Notes: generated by a model from the sequence alone, not told the origin. Counted from the stretch's first letter, positions 35,191-46,275 are shown. The stretch is 64,000 nt of DNA from Agrypnia vestita (GCA_016648135.1 JADDOH010023643.1:558001-622000); one strand, 5' to 3'. Numbers and translations are program-made.

Positions 35191-35574
35191 TAATTTGATT
35201 AAATTTAAAATAATTTATTCACGAATTTTCTTTAAATTAAAAAAGTTTTTTAAGCTGAGTTAATTTATTAAATTTAAACAATAATAAGTAATAAATTATG
35301 TATTTAAAACGCTAAAAACTTAATTCGATTCAAAATGACTGAATATAATGTTTTACTAGTAAATTTTTAAAATAATCGATTCAAAATCAACATAAAAATC
35401 ACCAAGTGGGCAGGTATGTTCAGGTTCAAGACGGATAATTTACAAGTTCAATGTTATTTATAGCACAAAATTGAAATACTGATTTGTAACTTACCTACAA
35501 TCAATAAATATGAGCAATACTTAATAAGTAATACCAAAAAACATTTGATATTCTAATGATGTCATCGATATAAA
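35191..35574. other. AT-rich span between two direct repeats
   Basis: No gene or element recognised. Confidence 0.5.
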
Positions 35575-35622
35575 TATTGTTATCTAACACGTCGCGACAT
35601 GTGAAAAACGTGTTGACTTATT
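35575..35622 (+). repeat. Direct repeat of the 35.07-kb block
   Basis: TGTTATCTAACACGTCGCGA and CATGTGAAAAACGT match 35075-35110 with two changes, 500 bases apart. CACGT...ACGTG inside it is palindromic. Confidence 0.75.
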
Positions 35623-35639
35623 ATTTTTTTCGTTAACCT

Positions 35640-35870
35640 ACATCGATAATTTTAAAGTTTTTTTACGCCGCCATTCCTCCCAGGGACAACCAATCATCAC
35701 GCGGCGTCCCGGCGACCATATATTTTTCACCACCGCGTAATTAATCATTGTAAATAATGTAATATTTCACGTGCGCGGTGTATACGGAGGCAACAGCTGT
35801 TTAATCTATTTATCTCGGCGCTTCGGATGGGGCTGGCGAGAAGAACGACCCGACGTGTGGAAGAGTGTTG
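35640..35870. promoter_or_regulatory. GC-richer island
   Basis: Contains CGCCGCCATTCCTCCCAGGG, CGCGGCGTCCCGGCGACC, a TAATTAATCATTG homeodomain-type stretch and CACGTGCGCGG. Regulatory role is inferred. Confidence 0.35.
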
Positions 35871-36099
35871 AGTAAAATAACCCTAAATTGAGTCAAATGG
35901 GTGATATTTCACCAAAAATTCTAAAGGAATCTATGTATGTGAATATTGTAATTTCACTCCTTTGCATACACCAGGAAAATTCATCCTTCGAGAGGCTACT
36001 GCAACCATAATTTAATTTTATATCCATCGAGCAGATGTTAACCTACTAATCTTGAAATCATTACAAATTATATTGATTTGTGATGGTCTTTATATTGTC

Positions 36100-36316
36100 T
36101 GTGTACAGTTTTTTGGGATATTTTGCGGTAGACGTGTGACCTCTCTAACCAACGTTTCGGGTCCCTACACATCAACCCACACTCATCACATCAGCCTTGA
36201 TGATGGACCCTGCAACGGGATTCGAAATGTCGGCCAGAGAGGTCACATAAACATGGTAAAATATCCCAGAATACTATACACAGAAGATTCTAAACGGCCG
36301 TGAAAACCTGAGAACA
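36100..36316 (+). mobile_element. Penelope-like terminus, inverted arms with hammerhead-like fold
   Basis: The left arm (36113-36165) and right arm (36218-36272) are inverse copies sharing TGGGATATTTT, GTGACCTCTCT and CGWTTCG. The plus strand carries TTGATGA, GGACCC-GGGATTC and GAAAT. It then folds as ATGT-C-GGCC-AGAGA-GGTC-ACAT, a stem III with one bulge. C3 of the core is T. The tail CGGCCGTGAAAACCT matches the 29.7-kb element. Confidence 0.6.
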
Positions 36317-36720
36317 TTTAAATTTTGTTCTGAATATTTTTTACAGTAAGTCATTCCTTATTATTAATTTATTATAAAAAAAATTAATTGTGTATTATGT
36401 AAATACATACTAATCAAGAACTCATTCCAAAATTGTATTTATGGATTTGCGACGGTCTTTATTTTCTTCTGAATATTTTTTTATCATTGAAGCTTTATTA
36501 ATTATTAATTTATCATAAAAACTGCGTATTATGTAAAAATTTATTATTGGAACTCATTCCTAAATTGCATTTATTGATTTGCGTGTCTTTACTTTGTTCC
36601 AAATATTATTTACAATTTATTTATTTAAAATTTATTTTATCATTAAATCAATATTTATTATTAATACATCATATTGCGTAATTATATCATATGCATAATG
36701 TTCATAAAATATTTATACTT
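36316..36720. repeat. Imperfect tandem array, ~132-bp period
   Basis: CTCATTCC...AAATTG(T/C)ATTTAT(T/G)GATTTGCG...TCTTTA recurs at 36421 and 36553, with weaker units on either side. A further partial unit (ATTGATTTGTGATGGTCTTT) lies at 36068-36092, so the Penelope-like terminus appears to have inserted within the array. Confidence 0.55.
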
Positions 36721-36812
36721 TGTACTCTAATGTTACTCTAGGACCACCTATCTATACATACATCCAACATAGTCAATAATGACCTATTGACGTTCTGTTT
36801 GTTAAAAAATGA
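36717..36812 (+). repeat. Dispersed repeat R4, copy 1
   Basis: TTTGTACTCTAATGT, TAGGACCA, AATAATGACCT and TCTGTTTGTTAAAAAAT recur in reverse at 48503-48587. It abuts the tandem array. Confidence 0.65.
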
Positions 36813-37359
36813 AGAAAAAAAAGTTAAATGGTAGCCATGATACAAAATATTTAGAGGCTGCTCAGAGTCTATAAGGAAGAGGTCATGGGATTTTTTTCGT
36901 TCAGGTTAGATTCTGTATTTCTAGGATAATTCTGTATTAAGGTGGGTTATAATATACAAAAATATTGTTAAATTCATAATTTTGTTTTCATTTTTTAGAT
37001 TTCGTCATTTGATCATTTTTTTTTTTTACCTAGTTCGTTTGTACAATTTATAATATGATTTTTAAATATAACTCAGTAAAGAATTCACTTAATAATTTAG
37101 TAAAATAACATTAAGTCAACCTATTCGTTATAAAATACAATGTAGTTTAAAGTAGCTTAGTTTAGTTAAGTTAAAGTTAGTTTAAATGATTATCGGCTAC
37201 ATTATGAATGTAGCAAATAGACATCGTTTTCGATCCTCTACATTCTACATGATTTATAGAGTTTCAATAGCAATTACATAGTAGATATTACACGAATTTG
37301 ATTACCAATGACAAATAATCATTCAAATGTAAAATAATCTTACTTAAAGAGAATTATAA
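36813..37359. other. AT-rich span, no gene seen
   Basis: Short AGTTTA/AGTTAA-type run at 37143-37185. Confidence 0.5.
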
Positions 37360-37700
37360 TGATGGACCAACCGCAGACTACTTGCGGTCATCTGAGGGTT
37401 ATTCCAACTGCAGACTGATGACCGTCGACATAACACATTCCCGAATTAAAGCGACGGCAGTCATTGCATACTTTACTCCAACTGTTTCTGTCTCTTTCCA
37501 TTAAGCACAGATAAAATGAACGAGAAAATAGCGAGAAAGGGACGAATTATATTTATCCTGGTAAATAGGGAAAAGAATAAGAGAGAGACGACACATAGCG
37601 GCTTTTCCTATTCACCTTTGATTTTGACTCCCTTAATTTTAATTATACACTCAAGCATTCCTGATTGGCTGGCGACGACTTTTTTGTTTCTACTTTTTTC
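37360..37700. other. GC-richer block, unrecognised
   Basis: Contains two related words, CCAACCGCAGACTACTTGCGG and CCAACTGCAGACTGATGACCG, 36 bases apart, and CTGATTGGCTGGCGACG. The pattern hints at an old transposon end, but no partner terminus is found. Confidence 0.3.
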
Positions 37701-38032
37701 GTCGCAAGATTCAGAGTATTTTTAGATATAAATGAAAGTATTCATCGGTTTTTATGTCTGTCGAGTCTAAAATTGTCGAAGTAGGTGAGAGGTGATCAAA
37801 CGGGGGAAATAAATAGTTAAATAATGACAAGTCTCGGACACCTCACTGGCAAGCACTGTCAACAGTACTCACTTATTATATATCACCTAAATATAAGCGA
37901 TTGAAATTTTTTGATTTTTTGTCCAATTTTCAACAACTGGAATAAAAACTGTCATAAAATTATTCATAAGAATGAATGGAATTAAATATTAATAAATAAA
38001 TAATTTTTATAATTCCATCTCTTATCGGGGTC
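37701..38032. other. AT-rich span, no gene seen
   Basis: No recognised element. Confidence 0.5.
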
Positions 38033-38222
38033 GGCGATCATAGGGTTTCTCATGTTGATGGTTCGCAGCCTTTTTCTATATGCCGGAGGACTTAAGCAAT
38101 CGTAGCTCTATCCTTCCAGTAAACTTTCAGGGTGTGTCTGTGAAGCCACATCTCAAAAGCCGTGACATTCGATTTAATTGTTTTGTGTTCATGCCTCCAC
38201 TTCATATGAGTATCCATAAATA
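38033..38222 (-). pseudogene. RTE/BovB-type LINE fragment
   Basis: The minus strand reads TAFEMWLHRHTLKVYWKDR, a stop, then VLRHIEKGCE. This matches the LEMWxYRRMLKxSWxDxVxNxEVLRRM motif common to the post-RT region of insect RTE-type elements. No other part is present. Confidence 0.55.
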
Positions 38223-38334
38223 AATAAATCCTTAAAATAACTATTATATACATTAGCGTAAAATATCTATTAACTTATACTTCTGCTTTGTTTGTTTTGT
38301 TTTTGTTCAGAAGTTTTCTATACACAGGTCGCAG

Positions 38335-38480
38335 GTACTCGACGAACTGCGGACATGGAATTGACATGGGGGGAAAGCGAAAGGGACGGCGGTAAACCGC
38401 AGACAATGGAAGATTTTTGTGGTACCCTCAAGCTAGGAAGCAGAAACGACAGAAGAAGAATAAGAAGATAGGATAACAAA
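38335..38480 (+). pseudogene. LINE 3'-end fragment with AGAAGAA tail
   Basis: Reads RTADMELTWGESER and, after a shift, FLWYPQARKQKRQKK, ending in an (AGAA)n-like tail at 38450-38475. The TWGExE...W element resembles the end of another RTE-type family. Very short. Confidence 0.4.
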
Positions 38481-38531
38481 AAAAAAAAATTAAATTAAAT
38501 TTATCTGTAATACAAAATACCATAATACAGG

Positions 38532-39272
38532 ATGGACCATGAGTTAACATCCTTCACCAGGGCCCAAAAAACTCTATTTTTTCGCTACAAAATGAACGAT
38601 CAAAATCTGACAAGAACATCAAATGTTAAAGATCTAGGTGTTAGATTTGTAAGCAACCTAACATTTCACGATCACATAGAGACGATCAGTGGTAATGCTT
38701 TGAGAATGTTAGGATTTGTTCTGCGTACTGCCAGGGTTTTCGAGAATACCCGCGTACTCAGAACTCTTTACAACTCCTTGGTGCGGAGTAGACTCGAGAG
38801 TGGCTCGATGATCTGGGGGCCACATGAGGGCAAGTACTCTCTTATGGTGGAGAAAGTCCAAAAGAAGTTTCTGAGATATCTCTACATGAGAGAGTACGGG
38901 CATTATCCTTGGCTTTACCCAACCGAGTTTCTCCAGGGTATGCTTGGCTACAATAGTCTAGAGACTAGAAGGAATGTGTATTTGATTACACATTTTTATC
39001 GATTGTTGCGCGGTATGATCGATAATCCTGAAATTATGCAGAGCATTGGTTTGTATGTTCCTGATAATTACACTAGACATCGTCAGCATAGATTGTTTCA
39101 CATTCCAATATACAGGACCAACCTGCCGATGGTTATGCCTGTTGGAAGAGCCACAGCTATGCTGAACAAAATCGCTTTGGGTATTGATATATTCCATGTG
39201 TCTGAGGGGGTTTTCCGAAGCGGGATTCTCCTACACCTTCGACCAGATTTTATGTTATTTTTAATTTATTAA
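38532..39272 (+). pseudogene. Jockey/CR1-type LINE reverse transcriptase, C-terminal part
   Basis: A 246-codon frame is open. Residues 32-95 read VKDLGVRFVSNLTFHDHI, ALRMLGFVLRTARVF and LYNSLVRSRLESGSMIWGP. This is the end of the RT domain and thumb seen in jockey/CR1-clade elements. The rest (YSLMVEKVQKKFLRYL...) is the usual C-terminal extension. An in-frame stop lies three codons before the ATG at 38532, so the frame starts at the truncation point. The catalytic YADD region, endonuclease and ORF1 are missing. Inactive, but its open frame suggests a recent insertion. Confidence 0.85.
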
Positions 39273-39352
39273 ATATTTTCATTTTTGATATATACTTCCT
39301 AATATGTATGCCTTAAACATTTTGTTTGTCATGTACATATTATCATGAAATA

Positions 39353-39385
39353 AATTGAATTGAATTGAATTGAATTGAATTGAAT
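39353..39385 (+). repeat. (TTGAA)n tail of the LINE
   Basis: Five TTGAA units follow ATGAAATAAA. A microsatellite tail is the normal 3' end of several jockey/CR1-type families. Confidence 0.85.
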
Positions 39386-40033
39386 TAAAAAGGGGTATAA
39401 AAATATTATGGTAAAAAATTTTAGATTTTAAAAAAAAACTTGGAACTTATTCACACGAATGTTGACATGATAACAATTGACGAAAATTGTACAATTTTAT
39501 TTTTAAAATCACAAATCAATGATTCTTCCCTTGATGAAACGTTTCCCGCACTAAGGTTTCGTAAATAACTTGTCACGATCCTGGAGATTATGATCTGATG
39601 TAATGTGTGTTATACTGACAAAACAGACATTATTTCTTTGATAATAAGGATGGCAGTGCAATATCAATCACTGGCGTGTGACATCCGTAACATTTTGTGT
39701 ATCCTACTTTGGAGGTGCTGTGGTGCTGAAGGTGAATGCATAGAATCTCTTGGACAGAAACGACTACATTGCCTCGAATTGCCCTCTATTGCCTTGGATA
39801 GAATACCTCTATATCCTTGAATAGTAATACATCTACTGCCTTGGACAGTAATACATCTACTGTCTTGAATAGTAATGCACTAAAACCTCAATTTCGTTTT
39901 ATTTAAATATAGATAATGGGTTTTGTCTACGGGATAATGCGGATCCTGTGGCCACCCTATAGATAACTTCATATGTGTGAGACTTCTAGGTCTAACGTAG
40001 TTCTGTTGAAATGTCCAACATAAAAAATGCTAT
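39386..40033. other. No gene recognised
   Basis: 39760-39880 holds a small internal repeat: three versions of CTTGGATAG(A/T)A and TAATACATCTACTG. Confidence 0.5.
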
Positions 40034-40037
40034 ATTT

Positions 40038-42262
40038 GAGGCGTAGAGTTGCAAAACCCGCTCTGGACGAATTTTCAAAAAATTTAAATGAGAGTGTCAT
40101 ATGATGGAGTTTAAAAAAATCTATTGTATAAGACTACATTGAGTCACAAATCTCGCTCCATTGCTTTGGAATATTAAAACAAATACTTGGATAAGTTGCA
40201 AAATCCGCTCCGAATCAAACTTGAGTTGCGAAATCCTCTCTGGAAGAACTGACCAATCATGGGCCGCGATTCACCAACTATTTGTATGAAATTCAACATG
40301 GCCACAGTTTATCGTACCCTTGTTGTTGGATTTTTGCTTGTGAAACTATTGTGATATAAGATTATTATAATGGACGAAACTTTAATTAGTGTCAATGAAT
40401 CTCTTCCTGGAGAATCTAGGAAACGTCCACGTGAACCAAACACATGGAAACGTAACGGAATAGTCAAGAAAGGTAAATACAATTTTGGCTTTTACTCCTC
40501 TATTCTGTAGTTTATTTCGTGAATACTTCAGTGGCGGTACACCACTATATACATATATTTTTTTAAAGAATGAATTGATTTTTTTGAATAAGTAACTTAA
40601 ACAAGTTATGCGTTTAGATCTTCAATAAATAGCAAATGATGTAACTGACAAGACTGTTGTAGATATCAAAATATGGTAGAAACGCATATTACGAACTTTC
40701 TTTGCTTCTAAATCTGAGCTAAAATGCCAACACCTACAAGGCACAGTATAATAACTACTTATAATTTTTATTACAGGTATTCATCTCATCAAAGAAATTA
40801 CCCGTATATCCCAAATGTGAACATGACACCAATGTATTTAAATGCAGCTCCCTTAAAGGGGTGGATATTAAGGCATTTCACGGTACCTACTATGTGACTC
40901 CCAGTAAATTGACACAGAATGCCAGTCAATTTCTGTAAAGGGACCAGCGTTGCGATCCACAAGGACAAGTCTCAAAAGAAAAACATTAATATAAAATATT
41001 ACATTAGAAATATGAGAAAAGAAAAAATAATCCCTGTATGTCAAAAAACATTCCTGGAATTTTAAACATAAGAAAAGATTGTGTGCAAGGAATTGTCAAA
41101 AGATATTTTGAATCTAAAGAGCAAAACCCAAAAGAATGTTGAAGGGCTCAAATCGCTCTTTAAAGGCGGATTGCCTAATTTAAGAAGAATAAGAAAATGT
41201 TGAAGGGAAGTGAACCTCACTACTGCAGAAACAAAACTCAAAGCCGGATTTATCTGCCTTCAGAGTTAAATATAAACAAATTGTGGCGCACGTACAATGT
41301 AAATGCTACGTTGGAAAATAAAGTAAAAAAATAAATATTTCAGAAATATTTTTAATACGAAATTCAATTTGTCATTTGGTACACCGTTGACTGATAAATG
41401 TTCAACTTGCATTGAATACCGGGAATTGGTAAGATAAGAAAAATATGAGATAGAAAAAAGTAAAACCATTACCCTCTTTAGGATTCACTGCATGAAATCT
41501 AAGGCATTTTACTCTCTTATGAGGGAAGAGCAATCTTCTGACGATGAGTTTTGACTGTCAAAAAAAACTTCCGGACCAAATGGTATATTTTAGTCGTTAG
41601 TGGAATTTTTATCATTTTTGTGTCATTATCGGAAACTCAAAATCATCTTTAAGCCTAATAATGTTCACAGCTGCTACATTTGGAATGAAATGCAATATTT
41701 TAAAAGCTCAAACAAAATTGCCAGCGCTGTGTTTCACCGCCTAAACACCACACATATAAACTGCAACGTAAAAACAATACGTAATTGTAATCTGAATCGT
41801 TTGATTATTTTTATTATTATTTTACATGAAATTGTCCCGAAATATGTTTTTTTAAATTAAGCTAATTATTAATTCATAAAGACAGCTATAAATCGGTTAC
41901 CCAAATTAAGCCGCCACATGCCAGCACTGTTGTTTTTATGTTCTGCGCGATGTTCATGCATATACACTTGCGTAGTTTACTGACTGTCAAAACCCTCTCC
42001 GTTCATGGAAGTGCGTAACATAACCCGCTCTGTTTCAAGATGAGTTGCAAAATCCGCTCCGTGTGTTTTTTAAAATGCTTTATTTTAAATAGTAAGATGT
42101 TTCTTTAGAAATTGAGGTATTTTTCATAAACTTATTATATTGATTAATATATTAAAAATAAAAATAATATGAATATGGCATAGTGTGGAACAAAAATTGT
42201 TTTTTGCGATTTACTCATAAACAGTAAAAGCCTCCAGAGCGGGTTTTGCAACTCTACGCCTC
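40038..42262 (+). mobile_element. 2.2-kb DNA transposon, probably Sola-like
   Basis: Perfect 30-bp inverted termini lie at 40038-40067 and 42233-42262, starting GAGGCGTAGAGTTGCAAAAC. ATTT flanks both sides (40034-40037 and 42263-42266), a 4-bp target duplication. Motifs like the terminus, GTTGCAAAATCCGCTCCG, recur in direct orientation at 40141, 40194, 40223, 41982, 42012 and 42042. They look like subterminal transposase-binding repeats. A decayed transposase gene lies inside. The 4-bp duplication and GAG/GRG ends fit the Sola superfamily as I recall it; that assignment is inference. Confidence 0.75.
40370..41865 (+). pseudogene. Decayed, intron-containing transposase gene
   Basis: Exon 1 (40370-40472) starts MDETLISVNES, contains KRPREPNTWKRN and ends at a GTAAAT donor. 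After an acceptor at 40775-40776 an open stretch reads VFISSKKLPVYPKCEHDTN then FKCSSLKGVDIKAFHGTYY. Later pieces in different frames read VCQKTF, ILNIRKDCVQGIVKRYF, NLSFGTPLTDKCSTCIEYR, KAFYSLMREEQ, FDCQKKLPDQMVYFSR, FYHFCVIIGNSKSSL and SCYIWNEMQYFKSSNKIASA. Together, in this order, they match a widespread eukaryotic transposase-like protein family (WKRN N-terminus, Cys pairs, FNxSFGxPxxDxCSxC, FDxQK, YxWxE). Multiple shifts and stops make it non-functional. Confidence 0.7.
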
Positions 42263-42266
42263 ATTT

Positions 42267-42699
42267 ATGCGCTGAAATTGTCCAAGCTTCACGTGCTATA
42301 GTTTTTTGTAAATTTAATATTTTCTTACCCACATTTAGCGGCCATCGCCGTTAAATTAACTCAAAAAACGTTATTTTTACTTTAGTATTCTTAAATATTA
42401 ACAAAATAAGCACTCAAGTTAATTAAATATTTTTTTATCCAAGATAGATAAGACTTTTTTACAAAAGAGAAAATTTAAAACACAAATGATAACTGATGTT
42501 TAATCGGTATAAGTATGTTTTTTTTTAAATTTAAAACAAACATACTACTATATACTATACAATTAAATGTTATATTAAAAATTTATAGAATAACACATAG
42601 TAAAAAATAAATTCCGTTTTTCGTACATTTGGACATTTTCTAAAATCCGACCTGTAAAACGCGTCGTATCTTCGTAAATAAAAGCTTTTTTTTATCAAA
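42267..42699. other. AT-rich span, no gene seen
   Basis: The upstream limit of the Helitron that ends at 42893 may lie here; no TC start could be fixed. Confidence 0.4.
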
Positions 42700-42893
42700 A
42701 ATAATCATTTCATTTTCTGTCTGTCTGTCCGTCCGCGTCCGTCCGTCTGTCTGTCGTAAAGTCCGTAATATGCAGGAATTAAAACTTCGATAATTAGAGT
42801 GCTACACGCAATCAGCGCGCGGTATACGTGACGCAGTCACGCAAAGCATGTCGTTTTTATTATTTCCCGTGATTTTCACGGGTGTACGGCTAG
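42700..42893 (+). mobile_element. Helitron 3' region
   Basis: CCCGTGATTTTCACGGG (42866-42882) forms a hairpin. TGTACGG and CTAG (42890-42893), then T, follow. This is a canonical Helitron end. Upstream is CTGTCTGTCTGTCCGTCCGCG and CGCGCGGTATACGTGACGCAG. The 5' terminus is unresolved, so the start given is approximate. Confidence 0.6.
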
Positions 42894-43079
42894 TTAATAT
42901 ATTAAAACCAAATCGCACAAAATATCTTTACCATGAGCCCTATGCAATTAATTAATTAAATATTGACGTATTAGGTTATTGGTGATTAAACTTTATAGAA
43001 GCCATTTTCTCTATTCCAAGTTTTTGGGTTGGATTTTTAGCAGAAGTATGTCCAATTTATCTTAATTAATAATTTTCTT
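42894..43079. other. AT-rich, no gene seen
   Basis: No recognised element. Confidence 0.5.
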
Positions 43080-43270
43080 TTCCGTTCGCGTTCGCGTTCA
43101 CGCGACCACGGTGTGCCTGTAGCCCAACAGACTTATCAATCAAAGTGGACTTGGCCGGTGGCACACTTTTAATTAAATAACCTCGGGTCGGGCCCGGGAA
43201 CGCGGCGTAAATCTCGCGGGAACGTTAATTAAATCATCGCCGCCAGAACGCTCACAGAGCTCTGTGTGAT
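43080..43270. promoter_or_regulatory. GC-richer island, candidate enhancer
   Basis: Contains GTTCGCGTTCGCGTTCACGCG, CTTATCAATCAAAGTGG (TCF-like ATCAAAG), CTTTTAATTAAATAACC and GTTAATTAAATCATC (homeodomain-type), CGGGTCGGGCCCGGG and AGAGCTCT. Dense in plausible sites; function is inferred. Confidence 0.4.
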
Positions 43271-43500
43271 GAAAATTACTCTTTTTGAATTTTGCTCTTT
43301 CCACGGATCTAGCCGGCAAAGGTACTGAACGTACAGTCGTAAACTGAGTACAAAAGGTTTCAATAATAAAAATATATAAACCATATTTTTATATGTAATG
43401 TTCTGAGAACACAATTAGGTACTGGATTTATCCACTGCGGGATTATTATTTTATTAAGATAAATTATAGATAAATAAAACTTTAAGTATTTTTAATTAAG

Positions 43501-43568
43501 GCCCAGGGCTTAAAAATTGTGTGAGCTGGCTTAAGTGATCACTCTACACAATGCAACGTTCATCAATT
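43501..43568 (-). repeat. Dispersed repeat R3, copy 2
   Basis: Inverse of 28796-28856. Upstream on the minus strand is TATCCTGAAGAAGGTTACG, which is not shared with copy 1. Confidence 0.6.
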
Positions 43569-43949
43569 CCATCGTAACCTTCTTCAGGATAGTATAATAT
43601 AAACTACTATCACCCATCCTAATTTCGGATATCTAGTTATAATAATGGGTTAACGGCTAGATATAATATAAACTTTATATTATACTGCTCGGGATACGAT
43701 TGGGTGCGAACGTAATATACATTGTATGTTATATTAATAAATTGGTTGTAAACAAAATAAATGTTTTTATTGAAATTATTTCGTCAAACTACAAAGTTAT
43801 TTGCTTTCTTTGAAAATTTAATTAAATTAAATTTAATCATTCGCTTAGCGAGTACATAAAATATACTTAAAGTAGCCGAGGTATCATTTTAGAAAAATCA
43901 TTTTAATTTAGTATTAAAATAAATTTTGCACTGAATTACATAAGACTTA
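43569..43949. other. AT-rich span, no gene seen
   Basis: Short repeats of TATAATATAAACT near 43596-43680. Confidence 0.5.
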
Positions 43950-44083
43950 AAAAAACAGATTAACGAACACGGAACATTTATTTTTTCAAACCAGGTTAGA
44001 TTTTGCTTTTGCTGAAAAGCAGACTGACCTTCCATCACTTAATTACTTAGCAAATGTCCTAACCACTAGACCAATAAGCTACA
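43950..44083 (-). repeat. Decayed SINE, family A, copy 4
   Basis: The minus strand keeps TGTAGCTTATTGGTCTAGTGG and TTAGGACATTTGC at its head and GTTCCGTGTTCGTTAATC near its tail. Box B is lost. Confidence 0.6.
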
Positions 44084-45715
44084 ATTTTTTTTTCTTTTGT
44101 GTGACAACAACTAGGTATTTTAAAAACAACAGGATTCTATGTAAAAATACATAGAACAATACATTATTTATTTCAAATGCAATCCAATATCTAAATCACA
44201 GGTGTCTTTGGCCTAATCTTGCAACGTGCATTTATTCAAAATATTAATGTGAGTATGTATGAAATAGACACGTTAAATGTTATGCAAAATGATAAGGCGT
44301 GTATAGTTCAAGTGACGAACCAGCAAACGAAATAAAATTGATAATAATTATTGATGCAGAGCAACATAAACATTCTAATTATAAGAATGAGTGTTGCGAT
44401 GGTTATGCATAAAACTATCATAAATAAAGAATTGATAATTCATACGTATCTTTATTTTATTCTATTCATTCAGAATAAAAAAGTCAGACAGGATTGAATT
44501 CTACTTTCTGTTATAGATTCTCTCTTGAACTGAATTTCGCTTTCTTGGAATGTATCGGTATCTGAAGCATCGCAGCTCTCACAACAGGAAAAACCTTAGA
44601 GTATATACAATCCAATACTCTAAGGGAAAAACCATTAGGTGGTTGATTCTGTATGTTAGAAGATGCAATAGTATAAGCAACACCTTTATAAGGTATTGTA
44701 GTTATCAAAAACATACACTTATATTTAATATAATTCCAGAAATATTATTTTACCATGTTCTGGTCAAATGCATCTTTCTGATGAAACTTAAACTTATTTA
44801 CTTTTCTAGACTATTCGATGAAGCAAAGCTATGAAAAAGAATTAATTAGATTTACCTAAGTTATGGAATATATTTTGAACTTTGTAAGTTTTTGCATTGT
44901 CTTTCTGTGTACAGGCTTTTTCGCATCGTACTGGATCACATATATTTTCATATCATCTCATATATTTTCATATCAGATATTTCATCTCTTATTTCAATCA
45001 ATTAAGTCTAATTGATTGAAAGTGTTTTTAAAAATACTTTTAAGGCAAGTTAAATTTATATCGGCTTTTGCTTAAAAACAAGAAAGAGTCATTTAATCCG
45101 ATAAAAATTGTTTATACCTATAGAAAATTTTAAATACTTTTTTCTAGTTCCATATTTCAAAAATATTTCGTATATAATTTTGAGAAACAATCATTGTTAT
45201 ATTAATGCTGCTCATATGAAATCAAGTAAGGGTTTGTTAAAAATATGGTCAGTATTCAGCAAATAACGAACTTGACATATTCGAAAATAATATTTTATTC
45301 AATAAAGTCAGTACTCTTCCTACAGAATCTATTATCTATTCAATCTGCCTTCTTTTATTATCAAACTATTGACAAACCATAAAACACAACTTTCCTCTCA
45401 TCCGAACAGTCATAAAATATTCAAACATATTTTAAAATACACCAAAATTCATGGGGTTTTAAATTTGAAAGCAATCTTGACAAAAATTCGCGAAAAATAT
45501 ATTTGATGGCGACGACAAAAGTACCCGAAACTTGTGAATTTTATGAAGCTTTACCAACTGCTTTAACAATCTCTTCATTGCTACTGCCACCCTCAAGAGA
45601 GGGGTTGAAAACCATCGGCTCATGCACTGCATGAATCATTTAGGAAAATAATTAAATTTATCGAAATTTTCTTGTGTAACTTTGTGAAAAGCCACTTTAA
45701 AAAAAATATTAGATA
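44084..45715. other. AT-rich span, no gene seen
   Basis: 44515-44700 contains TACTCTAAGG/CCTTAGAGTA words 30 bases apart in inverse order. No coding signal. Confidence 0.45.
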
Positions 45716-46275
45716 ATGATAACTTTGTTTACTTTCACTATTTATTTATAACGATTAGAACTCTTTCGATGCTAATGCATTATCTTCAGTAATATTACTA
45801 ATACTTAACATAACTTAACTAAGACTAAGGGATGACGTGAGGAGTGGGGTGGAGAGTGGAGTCGGGTGGGTATGTGGGCGTGGTCACTAGATGCAGACGA
45901 GGGGACGTAATAGTGTGTGAATATTGATTACATTTTTTTCTTTCTACATTTTTTCTAAAATGTCTAGTTTACAAAGGTTTATTAAATCTACGTTATAACT
46001 GTCGAAACGATGTCTTTTAGTTCTGAAAGAATTGAAGTTTTGACATTTAATTTTAGAAAACTTTAATAATAACAAAAACGTAATCAATAATTACAACACC
46101 TTTTATTTCATCCCCTATTCTGCCCCTAATGACCACGCCCATATACTCACTCGACTCTAGTCTCCACTCCACTCCTCGCGCCTTTAGTCTTAAGTTTAGT
46201 ATTAGTAATATTACTAAAGACGATGCGTTATCATCGAAAACGTTCTAACCGATATAAATTAAAAAGTTATATATT
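45716..46275. mobile_element. Large Penelope-like inverted pair
   Basis: The left arm (45716-45930) and right arm (46080-46275) are inverse copies. Shared blocks are GTAATATTACTAATACT, GAGGAGTGGRGTGGAGA and GGGCGTGGTCA. The left arm on the minus strand has CTGAAGA, ATGC-ATTA-GCAT and GAAAG. The right arm on the plus strand has CTAAAGA, CGATG-CGTTAT-CATCG and GAAAAC. Each arm thus ends in a hammerhead-like motif pointing outward. The middle (45931-46079) holds no frame. Confidence 0.6.

Noticed and set aside
43501..43600. Hammerhead motif CCTGAAGAAGG on the minus strand
   Set aside because: No matching stem II and no GAAAC box follows.
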